Positions 21,443 through 32,227 of a stretch of 64,000 nt of DNA are shown here, one piece after another (position 1 is the first letter of the stretch; each line of letters begins with the position of its first letter). The notes beneath the pieces were generated by a model, which saw only the letters and a list, made by a program, of their open reading frames with translations, ran no database searches and had not been told where the DNA came from. Origin of the DNA: Tipula vernalis (lineage: Eukaryota; Arthropoda; Insecta; Diptera; Tipulidae); assembly GCA_958295665.1 (NCBI GenBank), contig OY282558.1:336695106-336759105 (forward strand), written 5' to 3'. The position numbers and the translations under genes are program-made.

Positions 21443-22673
21443 AGGTCGATCCGCACGATGTGTTTTCATTTATGTTCTAACAAACGAAAATATGTCAAAA
21501 AATACAAGTGTGTTTTAAATTATTTGTGAGGTTGAAAATCACATCCACACCTTCATTAAAAACAGTTGCGATAGATTCATTTATGGCCAGGCGACTTTGA
21601 TTTCTTTAGATTCATTAATACCTACAATTAAAATAAAAAAAAGGGAAAATTACGGTCAAAAAAATTAATTTTAATTTTTTGAGGTTATACCCTGTGTATG
21701 TTTGTTTGTTTTTAATTTGCTTCCAGAAAAAACCCACAGAAATTTCTCAAGGGAAATCCTGGGGCACTGGATAGGTTATATTCTTCCACAAAAAGTATTA
21801 ATTGTTATATTTTTAGTTTTGGTAATATTTAATATGTAGTAATTTTTTATATTTATTATTGACGATTGTAAAATCCAAAATTGGCCAAAGCCGAGACGCC
21901 TGGTGTGAAAAGTACTTAAAAGTGTGTTATAAGTATGATCACGTTGTAAAATGTCGTAGGCTCATATCGTTAGTGCACGATGAATTATGGATCGCTTAAT
22001 TAATATTGAGCAGATCCTGAGCCTTTTTTATAAACGTGTTTTTTATAAGTCGCAAAAAAGGTAATTCCTTCGCTCTGTGTACGAAATTATGGGCCTTATA
22101 CGGAATTACGCAGTACTCCGAACCACTTATTGCGTACAGTACTCGGAACCACTTATATCCACTTTTTTTTTTGGTCCGCTCCGTAACGCGTACAAAACGA
22201 GACTCTATTGACGATTGGAGCATCACTGATTCCACCTAGTGGAAAATTTTTAAATTGAGGTAGCTGCTAATTTGACGTTCGAAATTGTTGTAAAGAATTC
22301 CAATTTTGTACTGTAAAGACAATTTTTACTTACCAGATTGCTAATAATTGTAAATAATTCATATTTTGGATTATAAAAACAATTTTTAACTACCGGATTG
22401 CAAAATTTCTTTCGTCGCATTTATGAGAAATGTCATTTTGGCTGTTGCCTCATTTGAACTTTTTTCCTCGAGAGGCGCTTTCTCTACTTTTACAATCGTC
22501 AATACCCTGTGTAAAAACATATCAAAATGGATAAAAGTCATTTTCGGAAATTACATATGTAAGGAAACATGTAATCACAAAAGCAAAAATACAACATGTG
22601 GCCATAAAAAATTGTAACGAATGTTAACACATTTGTAAAAGTACTTGTAAAAACACGTCGTGCGGATCTACCT
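21443..22673. mobile_element. Harbinger-like non-autonomous element, 1,231 bp, TAA duplication, itself containing a MITE
   Basis: Ends AGGTCGATCCGCACGA and, from the right, AGGTAGATCCGCACGA; TAA at 21440-21442 and 22674-22676. The empty site is seen in the other LTR. No transposase found. The interior contains three TTGACGATTG-type ends (21859, 22208, 22502) and a 20-bp direct repeat (22111-22130 and 22137-22156). Confidence 0.75.
22208..22502 (-). mobile_element. TTGACGATTG MITE, copy 2 (inverted)
   Basis: Reverse-complement copy of 20662-20957, including GAGGTAGCTGCTAATTTGAC and AGAGGCGCTTTCTCTACTTT. TA flanks both ends. A further TTGACGATTGTAAAA at 21859 suggests either a longer family member (21859-22502) or a second adjacent insertion. 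Confidence 0.7.
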
Positions 22674-22682
22674 TAAGAATAA

Positions 22683-23336
22683 AGCCGCGGCTACACGAAT
22701 GGAAAATTTCGACCAACATTGGCCCAATGTGATTTGTAAAATGTTGGACAAATGTTGGCGAAATAAAATTTGACTGTCTACACGATTTGCCCAATGTTCA
22801 TTTTTCGAATGGCTACCAATGTGTAACCAAATTTGGTGGTTTATATATTGATATTTATCACTAGTTGTCACTACTAGTCATACATTAGTTACGATATCTC
22901 CCACAAGATGGAAGCCAATGCAAACATATTGCTTTAAATGCACTTCGAGCTTATTTTTATGTTGACAGTGTTTTAAATCCCAAATTTCGGGATAATTTTG
23001 ATATAAATTTATAAATTCTAGCACAAACTCAGCCGACCAGTCAGATTCCATTTTGGATTTATTTGTTTATAAATATGTATTTAGTGACATCTGCCGTTAA
23101 GTATTCAAAAATACATTTTTTCTCACCATTCGTGTAGACGAAGTACCAATATACACTCCAACGTTGGTAGTTTCCTTTGATCTTTTTATAAAAACCGCCA
23201 ATTGAGCGAATGGTTACCAATGTTGGACCAATATAACCTTCATTTGTATTTGTTATTTTTTTTTCTGTCTACACGATTGGTTTTTTGGACAAATCTCCAA
23301 CGTTGGTTTACATTTTCCATTCGTGTAGCCGCGGCA
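22683..23336. mobile_element. Non-autonomous DNA element, 654 bp, TAA duplication
   Basis: Ends GCCGCGGCTACACGAATGGA, mirrored at the right; TAA at 22680-22682 and 23337-23339. CCAACATTGG/CCAACGTTGG motifs recur in subterminal positions. Non-coding. It lies six bases from the previous TAA insertion in the LTR. Confidence 0.8.
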
Positions 23337-23558
23337 TAACACATGTACAACTTGTAGCCTGTCGAAATAAGAAAGTGAATAAAGCGCTGTAAATAAAATA
23401 AGAATAAAAGTATCTTTAAACTGTGTTTTAAATACAAGAGATAAAACTATATTACGATTGCCGGATATACCAATTACAATTACAACAATTTGGCAACGAG
23501 GATGTTTTAAAATTTACAAACCTACGTAAAATAATTTTTTTTTTTGTTCGAAATCAAC

Positions 23559-24528
23559 ATGTCGGATAAGGAAGAAACCACCACTGTACAAACATCATTT
23601 ACCATTGATAAATTTGACCACAAGATTACAAAGTGGAATAGGTAGATTCAGCGGTTAGAAGGTGCTTTCGCCGTTTTTAATATAAAGAAAGCAAACCATT
23701 TGCATTTTTTATTACATTATATGGGTCAAGAAGCGTTCGACATCGTGTACGATAAATTGGCTCCATCATCAGCGTATACAAAAACGTATGATGAGATTGC
23801 AAAACTGTTGGAAATGCATTACAATCCGGCACCATTAGAAATAATGGAAAATTATAGATTTCATCTTCGTATACAAAAAGAGGGTGAAACGATACAAGAA
23901 TTTTTATCTGGGCTACGGCGGTTGGCAATTAATTGTAACTTTGGGGACTATTTGAAAATAGCTCTCCGAAATCAATTTGTTTTCGGTTTAAGGAGCGAGC
24001 GTATATAAGGACGACTACTTGAATCGAGAACGTTGGATTTGGAAAAGGCAGTTGAACTTGCAACGGCACTGGAATTGTCATCAAGGGATGCAGCACAACT
24101 GCACAGACATCAAAATACAGTCAACTTCGTGAAATTAGGGTAAAAAGAAAAAAAATCAAAAATTCAATAACAAAAATAATAAAGGAAATGGACCCAGCAC
24201 GTCAGGTAAAAATTCAAATACAAATCAAAATAAAAATATAATTAGTAGTTCTATGCAAAATAAGTTGAGCTGTTATAGATGTGGGTTAAAAACTCATTTA
24301 GCAAATAATTGTGTCCATGTCAAATCGACATGTGAATTTTGTAAAAAAGTAGGGCATTTAGTGTCCGTATGTACTAAATTAAAACAAACAAAGCATACGA
24401 ATTTAATAGAAATTGATTCTAATAGCGATAAACCAGTAGTTAACGTAAATGATCTCGACATTTTTAAAATTGATAATTGTAACGTAGATGAGCCCTGTCT
24501 CAATTATGAGTTTGAAAGAAAAAAGTAA
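23559..24528 (+). pseudogene. Gypsy X gag
   Basis: Starts ATGTCGGATAAG at 23559. Capsid-like region LLHYMGQEAFDIVYDKL, EIAKLLEMHYNP, FHLRIQKEGETIQEFLSGLR. Two CX2CX4HX4C zinc knuckles follow near 24270-24370 (CYRCGLKTHLANNC, CEFCKKVGHLVSVC). Stops at about 23642 (Trp to stop) and 24006 plus a frame change before the knuckles break it. Confidence 0.85.
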
Positions 24529-24639
24529 GTTTTTTCCTGAACTGGAGATTCTGTCTACGGATGTTGGGTTGGTGACGTATTGTGGAAATAGTCTTGATGT
24601 TGTAGGAGTTATAGACGTTAGTGTAAAAGATGGTAGCAT

Positions 24640-26396
24640 TGATATACGTTTATCATTATATGTATATCGTAAAGACAAATCGACATGCATTATTAGGGCG
24701 CAAGTGGATGCGTAAATTAAGTTGTGATTGGAACAAAATTTTAAATGTAGAAACCGTTAGTACTATTTCTGTGAAGGTACATGATATTCGAGTTACAAAT
24801 TTATTAAACAAATTTGATTTGGTTTTCTCTGATAATATAGGGAAAATTGAGGGAATGCAGGCTAAACTAAATTTAAAAGAGGGGTGCATACCGGTTTTCT
24901 ATAAAGCAAGGCAAATCCCTTTTGCTATAAAATTTTCTTGCTCACTACGATCTGAAGCGACCTTTGGTACTAGCAACGGATGCTTCAAGTTATGGCGTAG
25001 GAGCTGTACTAAGTCACACTTATCCAGATGTATCAGAAAGACCACTCCAATACGTGTCTCAAACACTGTCTGCAACTCAGCAGAAGTATACTCAAATTGA
25101 TAAAGAGGCTTACGCAATAATTTTCGGAGTACAAAAGATCTCTCAATTTTTAGTGGGACGGAAATTTACTCTTCTAGTGGATAACAAACCACTAATACAA
25201 ATTCTTTCACCACATAAAGGACTGCCGACATTCTCAGCAATGCGTATGCAGCATTATGAGTTACTCCTCAGAGATTTTCAGTATGAGATAAAATACCGGA
25301 ACTCAAAGCAGCACGGGAATGCGGACGTCATGTCTAGATTGCCGGTCAAAAATATACCAGATTTTCAGTACGAGGGCGTTGATGTGTTGGGAATAAATCT
25401 AATAGAGACCTTACCATTATGCGTTCAAGATTTGTCCGAGGTTACAATGAAGGATAAATCGTTGTCTACACTAATACACGGCCTGAGAACAGGAAGACAA
25501 GTTCCATCTAATAATCGATTTGGAATCGATCAAATTGAATTTTCCCTTCAAGAAGGTTGTTTGATGCGGGGAATGAGAGTTTTTATTCCTTTGCAATTAC
25601 GGAACATTGTTCTCGATGAGTTACATTCTACTCATTTCGGGGTAAGCCGTATGAAATCCCTTGCTAAAAGTTATTGCTGGTGGGAAGGAATGGACAAAGA
25701 TATAGAAGTATTGGCATAGAATTGCTCGAAATGTCAAATCATACAGGCAAATCCAGTTAAAGTGCCTTTGCACTGCTGGGAAACTGCAACTAAGCCTTTC
25801 CAAAGAGTTCATGCAGATTTTGCTAGTCCTTTCATGGGTATATACTTCTTTGTACTGGTAGATGCTTATAAAAAATGGCCAGAAGTTCATATACTACGAA
25901 ATTTGACTTCGGAGAAAACAATTAAAGTGTGTCGTTCTATATTTTCGTGTTTTGGCATACCATCCGTTCTAGTGACAGACCACGGAAGTCAGTTTACAGG
26001 CGGTGATTTCAAAAATTTTCTAAAAATGAACGGAATAGTTTATAAAATGGGCGCTCCATATCACCCAGCAACCAACGGACAAGCGGAACGATACGTACGT
26101 ACGATAAAGAAAAATTAAAAGCATTAGACTGCGATCGCGAGGAAATACATTTCCATTTAGCAAATATTTTGTTAACCTATAGAAAGACAATTCATCCATC
26201 CACTGGGAAAACTCCTGTAATGATGATGTTTAATAGGGAGATTAGATCGCGTATGGATTTAATGTTGCCATCTGGAAAAAATTCACAAAATAATAGTTTA
26301 TCGGGAAAAGTACGACATTTTAAAATTGGTGCACGAGTTGCGGCTCGGGAATATTTGTCCAGACAAATCAAGTGGAGATTTAGTAGTGTAGGGTTT
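24640..26396 (+). pseudogene. Gypsy X pol with RT palm deleted
   Basis: The pre-RT block HALLGRKWMRKLSCDW and the start of RT (PVFYKARQIPFAIKF, near 24890) are followed after about 20 bases by RNase H (VLATDASSYGVGAVLSH; Glu in IDKEAYAI; Asp in LLVDNKPLI). The whole palm, including the YxDD box, is gone. Integrase follows: HSTHFGVSRMKSLAKSYCWW and CSKCQ (zinc binding), then catalytic HADFASP, VTDHGSQFTG and HPATNGQAERYVRT. A stop after the first block and a frameshift near 26118 are present. Integrase ends in a deletion that runs into the 3' LTR. Confidence 0.85.
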
Positions 26397-26614
26397 TAGT
26401 AGGGTTTTTAGTAGGGTTTTAGTAGGGTAGAGAAAACGACTGTCAAAGAAGGTAGCATAAGAATAACACATGTACAACTTGTAGCCTGTCGAAATAAGAA
26501 AGTGAATAAAGCGCTGTAAATAAAATAAGAATAAAAGTATCTTTAAACTGTGTTTCAAATACAAGAGATAAAACTATATTACGATTGCCGGATATACCAA
26601 TTACAATTACAACA
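26397..26614 (+). repeat. 3' LTR of gypsy X, 5'-truncated
   Basis: Begins at TGTAGGGTTTTAGTAGGG (about 55 bases of the LTR start are missing) with an extra local duplication of TTTTAGTAGGG, then colinear with the 5' LTR to ACAACA. Confidence 0.8.
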
Positions 26615-27001
26615 GCTTTAGAAAACGGGAGATCGATTAAACGTCACGTAAATCAAATGCATTTACGCATTACGGTCAATCGTCCAGTTCACACTGAAGA
26701 TATCAACGATAGCTTGAATAAAAGTAAAATTTGTGAGAAAAATGAAATTGTATTAGAAAATAATAGTAGTTACAATTATATTCTATTATTTAGACATAAG
26801 ATAAATAAACCACCAGTGCTAGTTACTCAGAGTAAGGATTTGAATATAGATAATCATACTACCGAGAGTCAAGATAATACAACTACACTTAATGATGTAG
26901 TCAATGAATCATACGATGTAACTATAGATTTGGATGACAACGGACAGCGAGTGTTACGTCCGAGAGACATGATAGAAAAACCTATTAGATATAAGGATTA
27001 A
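26615..27001 (+). pseudogene. Gypsy Y pol C-terminus, second half
   Basis: Begins ALENGRSIKRHVNQM, the end of the integrase SH3-like domain, then an Asn/Asp-rich tail to the stop codon. Open throughout but separated from the rest of pol by element X. Confidence 0.75.
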
Positions 27002-27111
27002 CCTTACATACTATTTAATCTTTAATATGTTAATTTTAGGTGTTAACATTGTATAATTTAAGCTGTGTATATATAAAGAAAAATATTGTATGAATTTTAA
27101 GTGGGGACGGA

Positions 27112-27303
27112 TGTAATGTATGCGCATTTGCTAATTGGGCAAAATATAGAAAACGTCACATCGATCAACACCAGTTGAAGAGAAACGAACAGAGTATTAA
27201 AATACGTCGAGTGAACGGCAAGTCAATATGTAGTAATAAAATAAACCATGAAAATGATAAAGCGTGTTTTAATTAATAATATATTTATGTTATAGACATA
27301 ACA
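27112..27303 (+). repeat. 3' LTR of gypsy Y
   Basis: TGTAATGTATGCGCATTTGC to GACATAACA, 192 bp, directly after a purine-rich tract. No matching 5' LTR in the window. The sequence beyond changes at once to BEL/Pao, without a recognisable target duplication. Confidence 0.65.
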
Positions 27304-28055
27304 GGTATAGGATGGGATGAAGAACTCCACATAAATCTTGCAAACAGATGGTTAAACTACAAAATATAATTACCCCAGTTAGAGAAAATTAGAATACACC
27401 GTTGAATAAGTTACACAAGCGGCGCAAAAATTGAATTACATGGTTTCTGTGACGCCTCTAATCAAGCATATGCTGCATGGTATACACAAAAATAAACAGT
27501 GAAATTACGTTATTTGCCACCATGCATTGAATAAACAACAACGTATCAACATTTTGCTGGATAAGAGGAAAGCCACAACATCACAAATTTTTTGTGGCCA
27601 ACAGAATAATACAGATATAATCCAAACCGATCCTATAGCCAATGGGATGACGTGGTTTCTAATGAGAGTCCTGCTGACTGTGCATCTCGGGGATAAAACC
27701 CTGTTCAATTATTAACCTATAAAGTTATTGATTCATACAACGGATTGTTCACAGCATTTCATACTGTCTATGATTTCCATCTAATGCAAAATCAAAAACT
27801 AGAAATATCTCCCATTTTAAACCAAAAGAACTCAAAATGTCGCGAAGGGGAATAATTAGAGTTGCACAGCAGGAAGCTTTTGACCCAGAGTTTAAGAAAT
27901 TAAAGGCAAATCAAAATTTACCAAGTAGCATTAAAATTATAATGCTAACTTCATTTCTAGACTGAAATACATGCTAGAGGTCGGGGGAAGACTAACCAAT
28001 TCGTCATTTGAAGAAAAACTATGACGAGTGGCCGATTTATCTATAGGCCCGTCGC
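27304..28055 (+). pseudogene. BEL/Pao retrotransposon pol, RNase H to integrase N-terminus
   Basis: GWDEEL...W (end of RT), IELHGFCDASNQAYAA (RNase H Asp block), NESPADCASRG, AFDPEFKKLKANQNLPSS and MLEVGGRLTNSSFEE (integrase zinc-domain lead) are characteristic of BEL/Pao. Many stops and frameshifts. Confidence 0.8.
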
Positions 28056-28159
28056 TAATTTATGCGCACATATAATTTAACCGTTCACTTTTGTTTTTTT
28101 ATTGAAACGCACAAATTGTATTCAAAGTTTATAATAATTTTATTAATGATGTTAATTAA

Positions 28160-28494
28160 ATTAATCACTGAGTGTTTGTCACAAGGATTTAGTTCACAGA
28201 TTTATTTTATACACAATAATAGTAATTAGTAGAATATTATTTATCACCGCGTATCGTTATTATTTATTAAATAATTTGAGCACAGAATGTCTCTGTACTG
28301 TAATTGATTACAATCACGAAATGAATGTAAAATCTAATAGAATTGATTTTTGCCTGAGGCCTTAGAGATTGATGACGCGCCTCTTGATTATTATCTTTTG
28401 GTATTTGTAATAGAGGTAAAATAATCGTATGGTAATCGTTGATGTGGAAGGTGTCCACTACAAAATATCCAATAATACTGCCCCGAGGTAACAA
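28160..28494 (-). repeat. Possible solo LTR inside the BEL/Pao remnant
   Basis: Read on the minus strand it starts TGTTACCTCGGGGCAGTATT and ends CTTGTGACAAACA (TG...CA) with AATAAA motifs inside, and it separates the two BEL/Pao pol blocks. No target duplication was found, and 28056-28159 stays unexplained. Confidence 0.35.
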
Positions 28495-28990
28495 GTTTGT
28501 CAAGAATGCTCATCAGAGAAGCTAATTTAAAAACACTACTTGGCGGCAATCAAGCAACGTAGGGGTAGACTATGCAGGCCTAATTAGCATAAAATTATGG
28601 AAAAGGCAGTTCACGAAGGCAATCCATCTCGAACTTGTAAGTGATCTGCCAATAGATGCCTTTTAGCCGCTTGTCGGTTCATATCAAAAAGAGGAATCTG
28701 TCTGAAAATATTCAGTGATGGCGGCACAAATTTCGTTGGAGCAGACAAACAACCACAAAGGCAGGAAAGCAACAGGCGGCATTAATTAAGGGTTAAACAG
28801 AATAACGAGGATTGAGGAGTATGGAAAGCCGGAAACCGGAAACAAGTTCACACCTACAGAAAGTAATGGCACTCATACATTAACCTTTGACGAGCTTTCA
28901 ACACTTCTAGCTCGAATAGATGTTTTGTTTCAACTATAGGCTACTAGCACCTCTCTCAAGCGACTCAAGGTGCTTGGAATTCTCACCCAG
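28495..28990 (+). pseudogene. BEL/Pao integrase remnant
   Basis: GVDYAG (first catalytic Asp), FTKAIHLELVSDLPIDAF, ISKRGICLKIFSDGGTNFVGA (second Asp), then LTFDELSTLLARID near 28880. Catalytic Glu block not seen. Frames change repeatedly. Confidence 0.8.
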
Positions 28991-28999
28991 CACGAGGCT

Positions 29000-29640
29000 A
29001 ACCAGCAAGAAGTTCAATTTGAGAACATCAGCAATAATGAGAATAATGGAATTAATGAAAAACGAGACGTCAAAATCGGTAACACAATCAAGCTGGTGAA
29101 ACGTAATTCTAACCCTACAATGATATCGTTGAACAATCTGATAAAAGATCTCAAGAAATTAATATTGAAAATGATACAACTGAACGAATATCGAACATAC
29201 GAGGAAATATTAATGAGCGTACTACTTGATGTTGTTCACTGTCTATCATAAAAATACTTATCTAGCACGCTAGCAACAGAAGAAGAAATTGGATAAAACT
29301 GCATGCTCAAAATCAATGGATATACATACGTAATTCCCAATAAAACGACTGTTGAGCATCTACTCATACAGCTTTCAGGGGTCTGGATTAGTGACGATAA
29401 ATGCTGGTTGCATGATAAGGAACGATAATCTCTACATCATCGCAATCGGTACGGTAAATAACATTAGTAAATTATTTAAAAAATCATCATCTAATAAACG
29501 GAGCCATCAACCTGAAGGAATTCACTTCTTCAAATTATAATCTTAAATTGATGCCAGCAATTGAGACTACCGATGTGGAAAGCGACCTAGAAATGATAAA
29601 GGAAAATGAACGGCTGCTGAAAGGATTGAAACGATTTCCT
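29000..29640 (+). pseudogene. Retroelement env-like fragment
   Basis: Follows the BEL/Pao integrase. A broken frame near 29300-29470 contains GSGLVTINAGCMIR, resembling envelope-type proteins of insect retroelements, but stops interrupt it and no signal peptide, cleavage site or membrane anchor can be traced. Function cannot be inferred. Confidence 0.35.
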
Positions 29641-29689
29641 ACTTAGCTATGGCTGGTCGCAAGTTCCGGAGTAGGTTCCATCCAGGGAG

Positions 29690-30075
29690 GACTGGATGAT
29701 GGGTGCAGTTTTGGAAGCAATAGTTATAAGCTTCTTCACTGATGGTTTAAAACAGGACGGGCAAGTCGGGGCTGGAGTGTTCTGCGAGGAACTCCTGTTA
29801 AATCTCTCCTTCCGTCTCCCCGACTACTGTAGCATTTTTCAAGCTGAAGTAACTGCCACAAAGGAAGTCGTAGACTGGTTGAGGTATAATGTAATATCAG
29901 TTTGTGATATTCGCATCCGCACAGTCAGGCTCCCATTAAAGCGCTTCAATCACACCTCTTCATGTCGAAAGTAGTCCAGAACTGTCTCTCATCTCTTAAC
30001 GAGATGGCAGATCAGTTCAACATCCACATTTTATGGGTGCCAGGACATTTCATAAGTACAGGGAATATAACGGAA
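29690..30075 (+). pseudogene. LINE RNase H domain fragment
   Basis: FFTDGLKQDGQVGAGVFCEE (Asp block), FRLPDYCSIFQAEVTATKE (Glu block) and, after a frame change, HILWVPGHF: the RNase H domain found at the end of ORF2 in some LINE clades such as I and R1/LOA. RT is absent. Confidence 0.75.
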
Positions 30076-31362
30076 TATAACCTAGCCTAACTATGGCTGA
30101 GAAAATGTAAATTAAATTTTATCGGTTCAAAATAATTTTTTCGGACCGATTTTAATTGTCCAGACGACAGACCGTCGCGTCGATTTCAATTGTCCAGACG
30201 ATAGATTAAGTTATTTTGGGATAAATCAGTAAATTCGTTGAAAATAGCTCTCTGGTCTAGAGCATTACTGGTTTAGTCTACGCTAAAATACGTAGATAAA
30301 TAAATTTGGCCGTTTTTGGGTGGTTCTTTTAAAATGAATTTGGCTTGGTGATCGGTGAAAAAGAGGCAGCCGATCAAATTATTAGGGCGGATGGTGAGCG
30401 TGATTGCTTATGTCGAGGACATGAGGTTATAAGTGAAACAATTTAAAATGTCAATAACTTGACGTGTTTCCTGTAGAGAAAAATAAAAAAAACATTACAA
30501 ACAAACACGATTAGTTAGATACATTACATACAAATGACATATTTTACTGGAAACATAATCTGTTTTAGTTTACACAGAAAAAGCGATAACCTTGATATAA
30601 ATAAAAACAACATTTAATTTATATAAGGTTCTAACATATTTATAATCCGTTATCTTCTGATTTTTCTACAAAAACGTTGCAAATGATTTTATGTTGAATG
30701 TTATTTTGGGCGGACGTGAATCATGTTTGGTATTCTGTATGATGAGATGATTAACAAAATCAAATAATTATTTGGTTTTTTGCTTAATTCTTTTATTTTT
30801 TTATTAATCTCAACGTTCCACAAAAGGAATTCCCATCATTTTCCTGAGTACATATTTTTACTAAACTGTACCTTTGTATAATGACAGAATATTGTAATAA
30901 AAAAACTGGGGACTACAAAGGTTTTATTAAAATATTCATAAATCTGAGAATTTGCTAATGAATTAGTAAACAAGTCAACAATAATATTATAACTTCATAC
31001 CCCATTAAGAGGATTACAATTTTACCAAAGAGGATACATATTAAAGAGATACATACATAGTCATATATGTAAATCTACTATGGCATTGTTGGTGTAAAAT
31101 ATTGCAACCCTGGATGTGTATTAGTGCACAATGTGAAATAAACTTTATACAAGAGAACATAATATTTTGAGTATAAAAGTAAATAATACCAAAGCTTACC
31201 TAAATATACAAGCCTTCAGGTTCAGACCTATTTTAAAAGAAGCTTAATTTAAGGCGGATACATTTTACGATTTCCCATAAGAACCGATGTAAAATTGAAC
31301 ATTTTTGATTAAAATTTTATGAATGAAAAATACTCGTAACAGAAAATATTTTTAGGTTTATA
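30076..31362. other. No gene seen; one short tandem repeat
   Basis: Contains a pair of ~25-bp repeats (ATTGTCCAGACGACAGA near 30152 and ATTGTCCAGACGATAGA near 30186). Otherwise AT-rich and featureless. Confidence 0.4.
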
Positions 31363-31686
31363 TTAAATGGGAAACCATTCAATCGATTTTTTCTCGATCT
31401 TTTGTAAAATTTCATATAATATTTCCTCTGTTACTTTATCTGGTGATTGTGATACTTGATAAATAAAATCAAATACGAATGCGGTAATGGGATCAAAATT
31501 TTTAAAATTTTCCGCTCCAAAATACAGTCATACATAAGTTTCTTTAACAGTTTGCACGAGTTGGTCGTTTGGACTGAATCGCCTAAATTTGGAATCATCT
31601 TTATCGTGTACTAAATTTAGTAAAAACATTAGTACGGTTGAATAAACTCCAGGATCTTTCATTCCGAATTCAAGAAGACCATAATT
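31363..31686 (-). pseudogene. Orphan exon of unknown protein with one stop
   Basis: Minus-strand frame of 108 codons beginning after an acceptor-like TTCTTCAG (exon start 31686) and ending TAA at 31363-31365. The text is protein-like (LLEFGMKDPGVYSTVLMFLL, DPITAFVFDFIYQVSQSPDK) and consistently in one frame, with a single in-frame TGA near the middle. No upstream exon was found within 300 bases. I do not recognise the family. Confidence 0.4.
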
Positions 31687-32015
31687 CTGAAGAATTAAAT
31701 AAATAAATTAATTTAAATAATATAAAAAAATAAAAAATTTCAACTTATTACTTTTCTCCAATGACAAATATGAAATTCGTTGAGAATATGTCAAAAAATT
31801 AGCTTTCCCATTTTGTACACTGTCAAGTGTAGTGAGGAATTAGTGACATCTGTAGTTTACCACAAAAAATACATATTTCGGTTACTATTTCTGTTCAAAT
31901 GAGTTATACAAATTAATAATCTGTTTTATTTTGTTTTCCCCGGACTTATTATGCTTAATAGAGCAATCAAATGTCAGAGTGGTTTTTATGTGCGAAATTT
32001 ATGTGCATTAATATT
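31687..32015. other. No gene seen
   Basis: AT-rich spacer up to the Harbinger end; ATT at 32013-32015 is its likely target copy. Confidence 0.4.
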
Positions 32016-32227
32016 GGGCGTATCCAGCACACAGATATCTACTTATGAGATATTCTCAAATGTAGAATAGTCTCAATTGTACACTGCCAAATGTGCTGGA
32101 CGTACAATCTACATATTAGTTTTGGTTTGTGTCTTAGATTATCTGTCAAAATCGAAAACAAATGATAGCTCTCGTTTGGCGTCTAATAAAAATTTAAGTA
32201 CAATTAAATACAATTATTTGTTTAAAA

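Larger units (their letters stand above)
21338..23487 (+). repeat. 5' LTR of gypsy X, in three pieces
   Basis: Pieces 21338-21442, 22677-22682 and 23340-23487 join to a ~259-bp LTR that is colinear with the 3' copy at 26397-26614 (GTAGCATAAGAATAACACAT reads uninterrupted there). The intervening DNA is two separate insertions, each flanked by TAA. Confidence 0.85.
21338..26614 (+). mobile_element. Inner gypsy element (X), defective
   Basis: Ty3/gypsy-type LTR retrotransposon starting TGATAT and ending ACAACA, with 5-bp duplication GCTTT. Order: 5' LTR (split by two DNA elements), PBS-like TTTGGCAACGAGGATG at 23489, gag, pol, truncated 3' LTR. No env. pol lacks the RT palm, and a deletion joins integrase to the middle of the 3' LTR near 26390-26397, so the copy cannot be autonomous. 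Confidence 0.8.
20961..27303 (+). mobile_element. Outer gypsy element (Y): 3' part only, interrupted by inner gypsy X
   Basis: Two halves of one integrase C-terminus, 20982-21337 and 26615-27001, continue each other across a complete insertion of element X, whose target pentamer GCTTT appears on both sides (21333-21337 and 26615-26619). After the pol stop come a purine-rich tract (GTGGGGACGGA) and a 3' LTR at 27112-27303. The 5' part of Y is missing, cut at the MITE at 20662-20957. Confidence 0.75.

Noticed and set aside
23677..23928. Minus-strand ORF of 83 codons
   Set aside because: Antisense of gypsy X gag.
24964..25117. Overlapping ORFs in other frames of gypsy X pol
   Set aside because: Only the RNase H frame shows catalytic residues.
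31363..31686. Selenocysteine reading of the in-frame TGA
   Set aside because: No SECIS-like hairpin seen downstream and no selenoprotein family match; a simple nonsense change is likelier.
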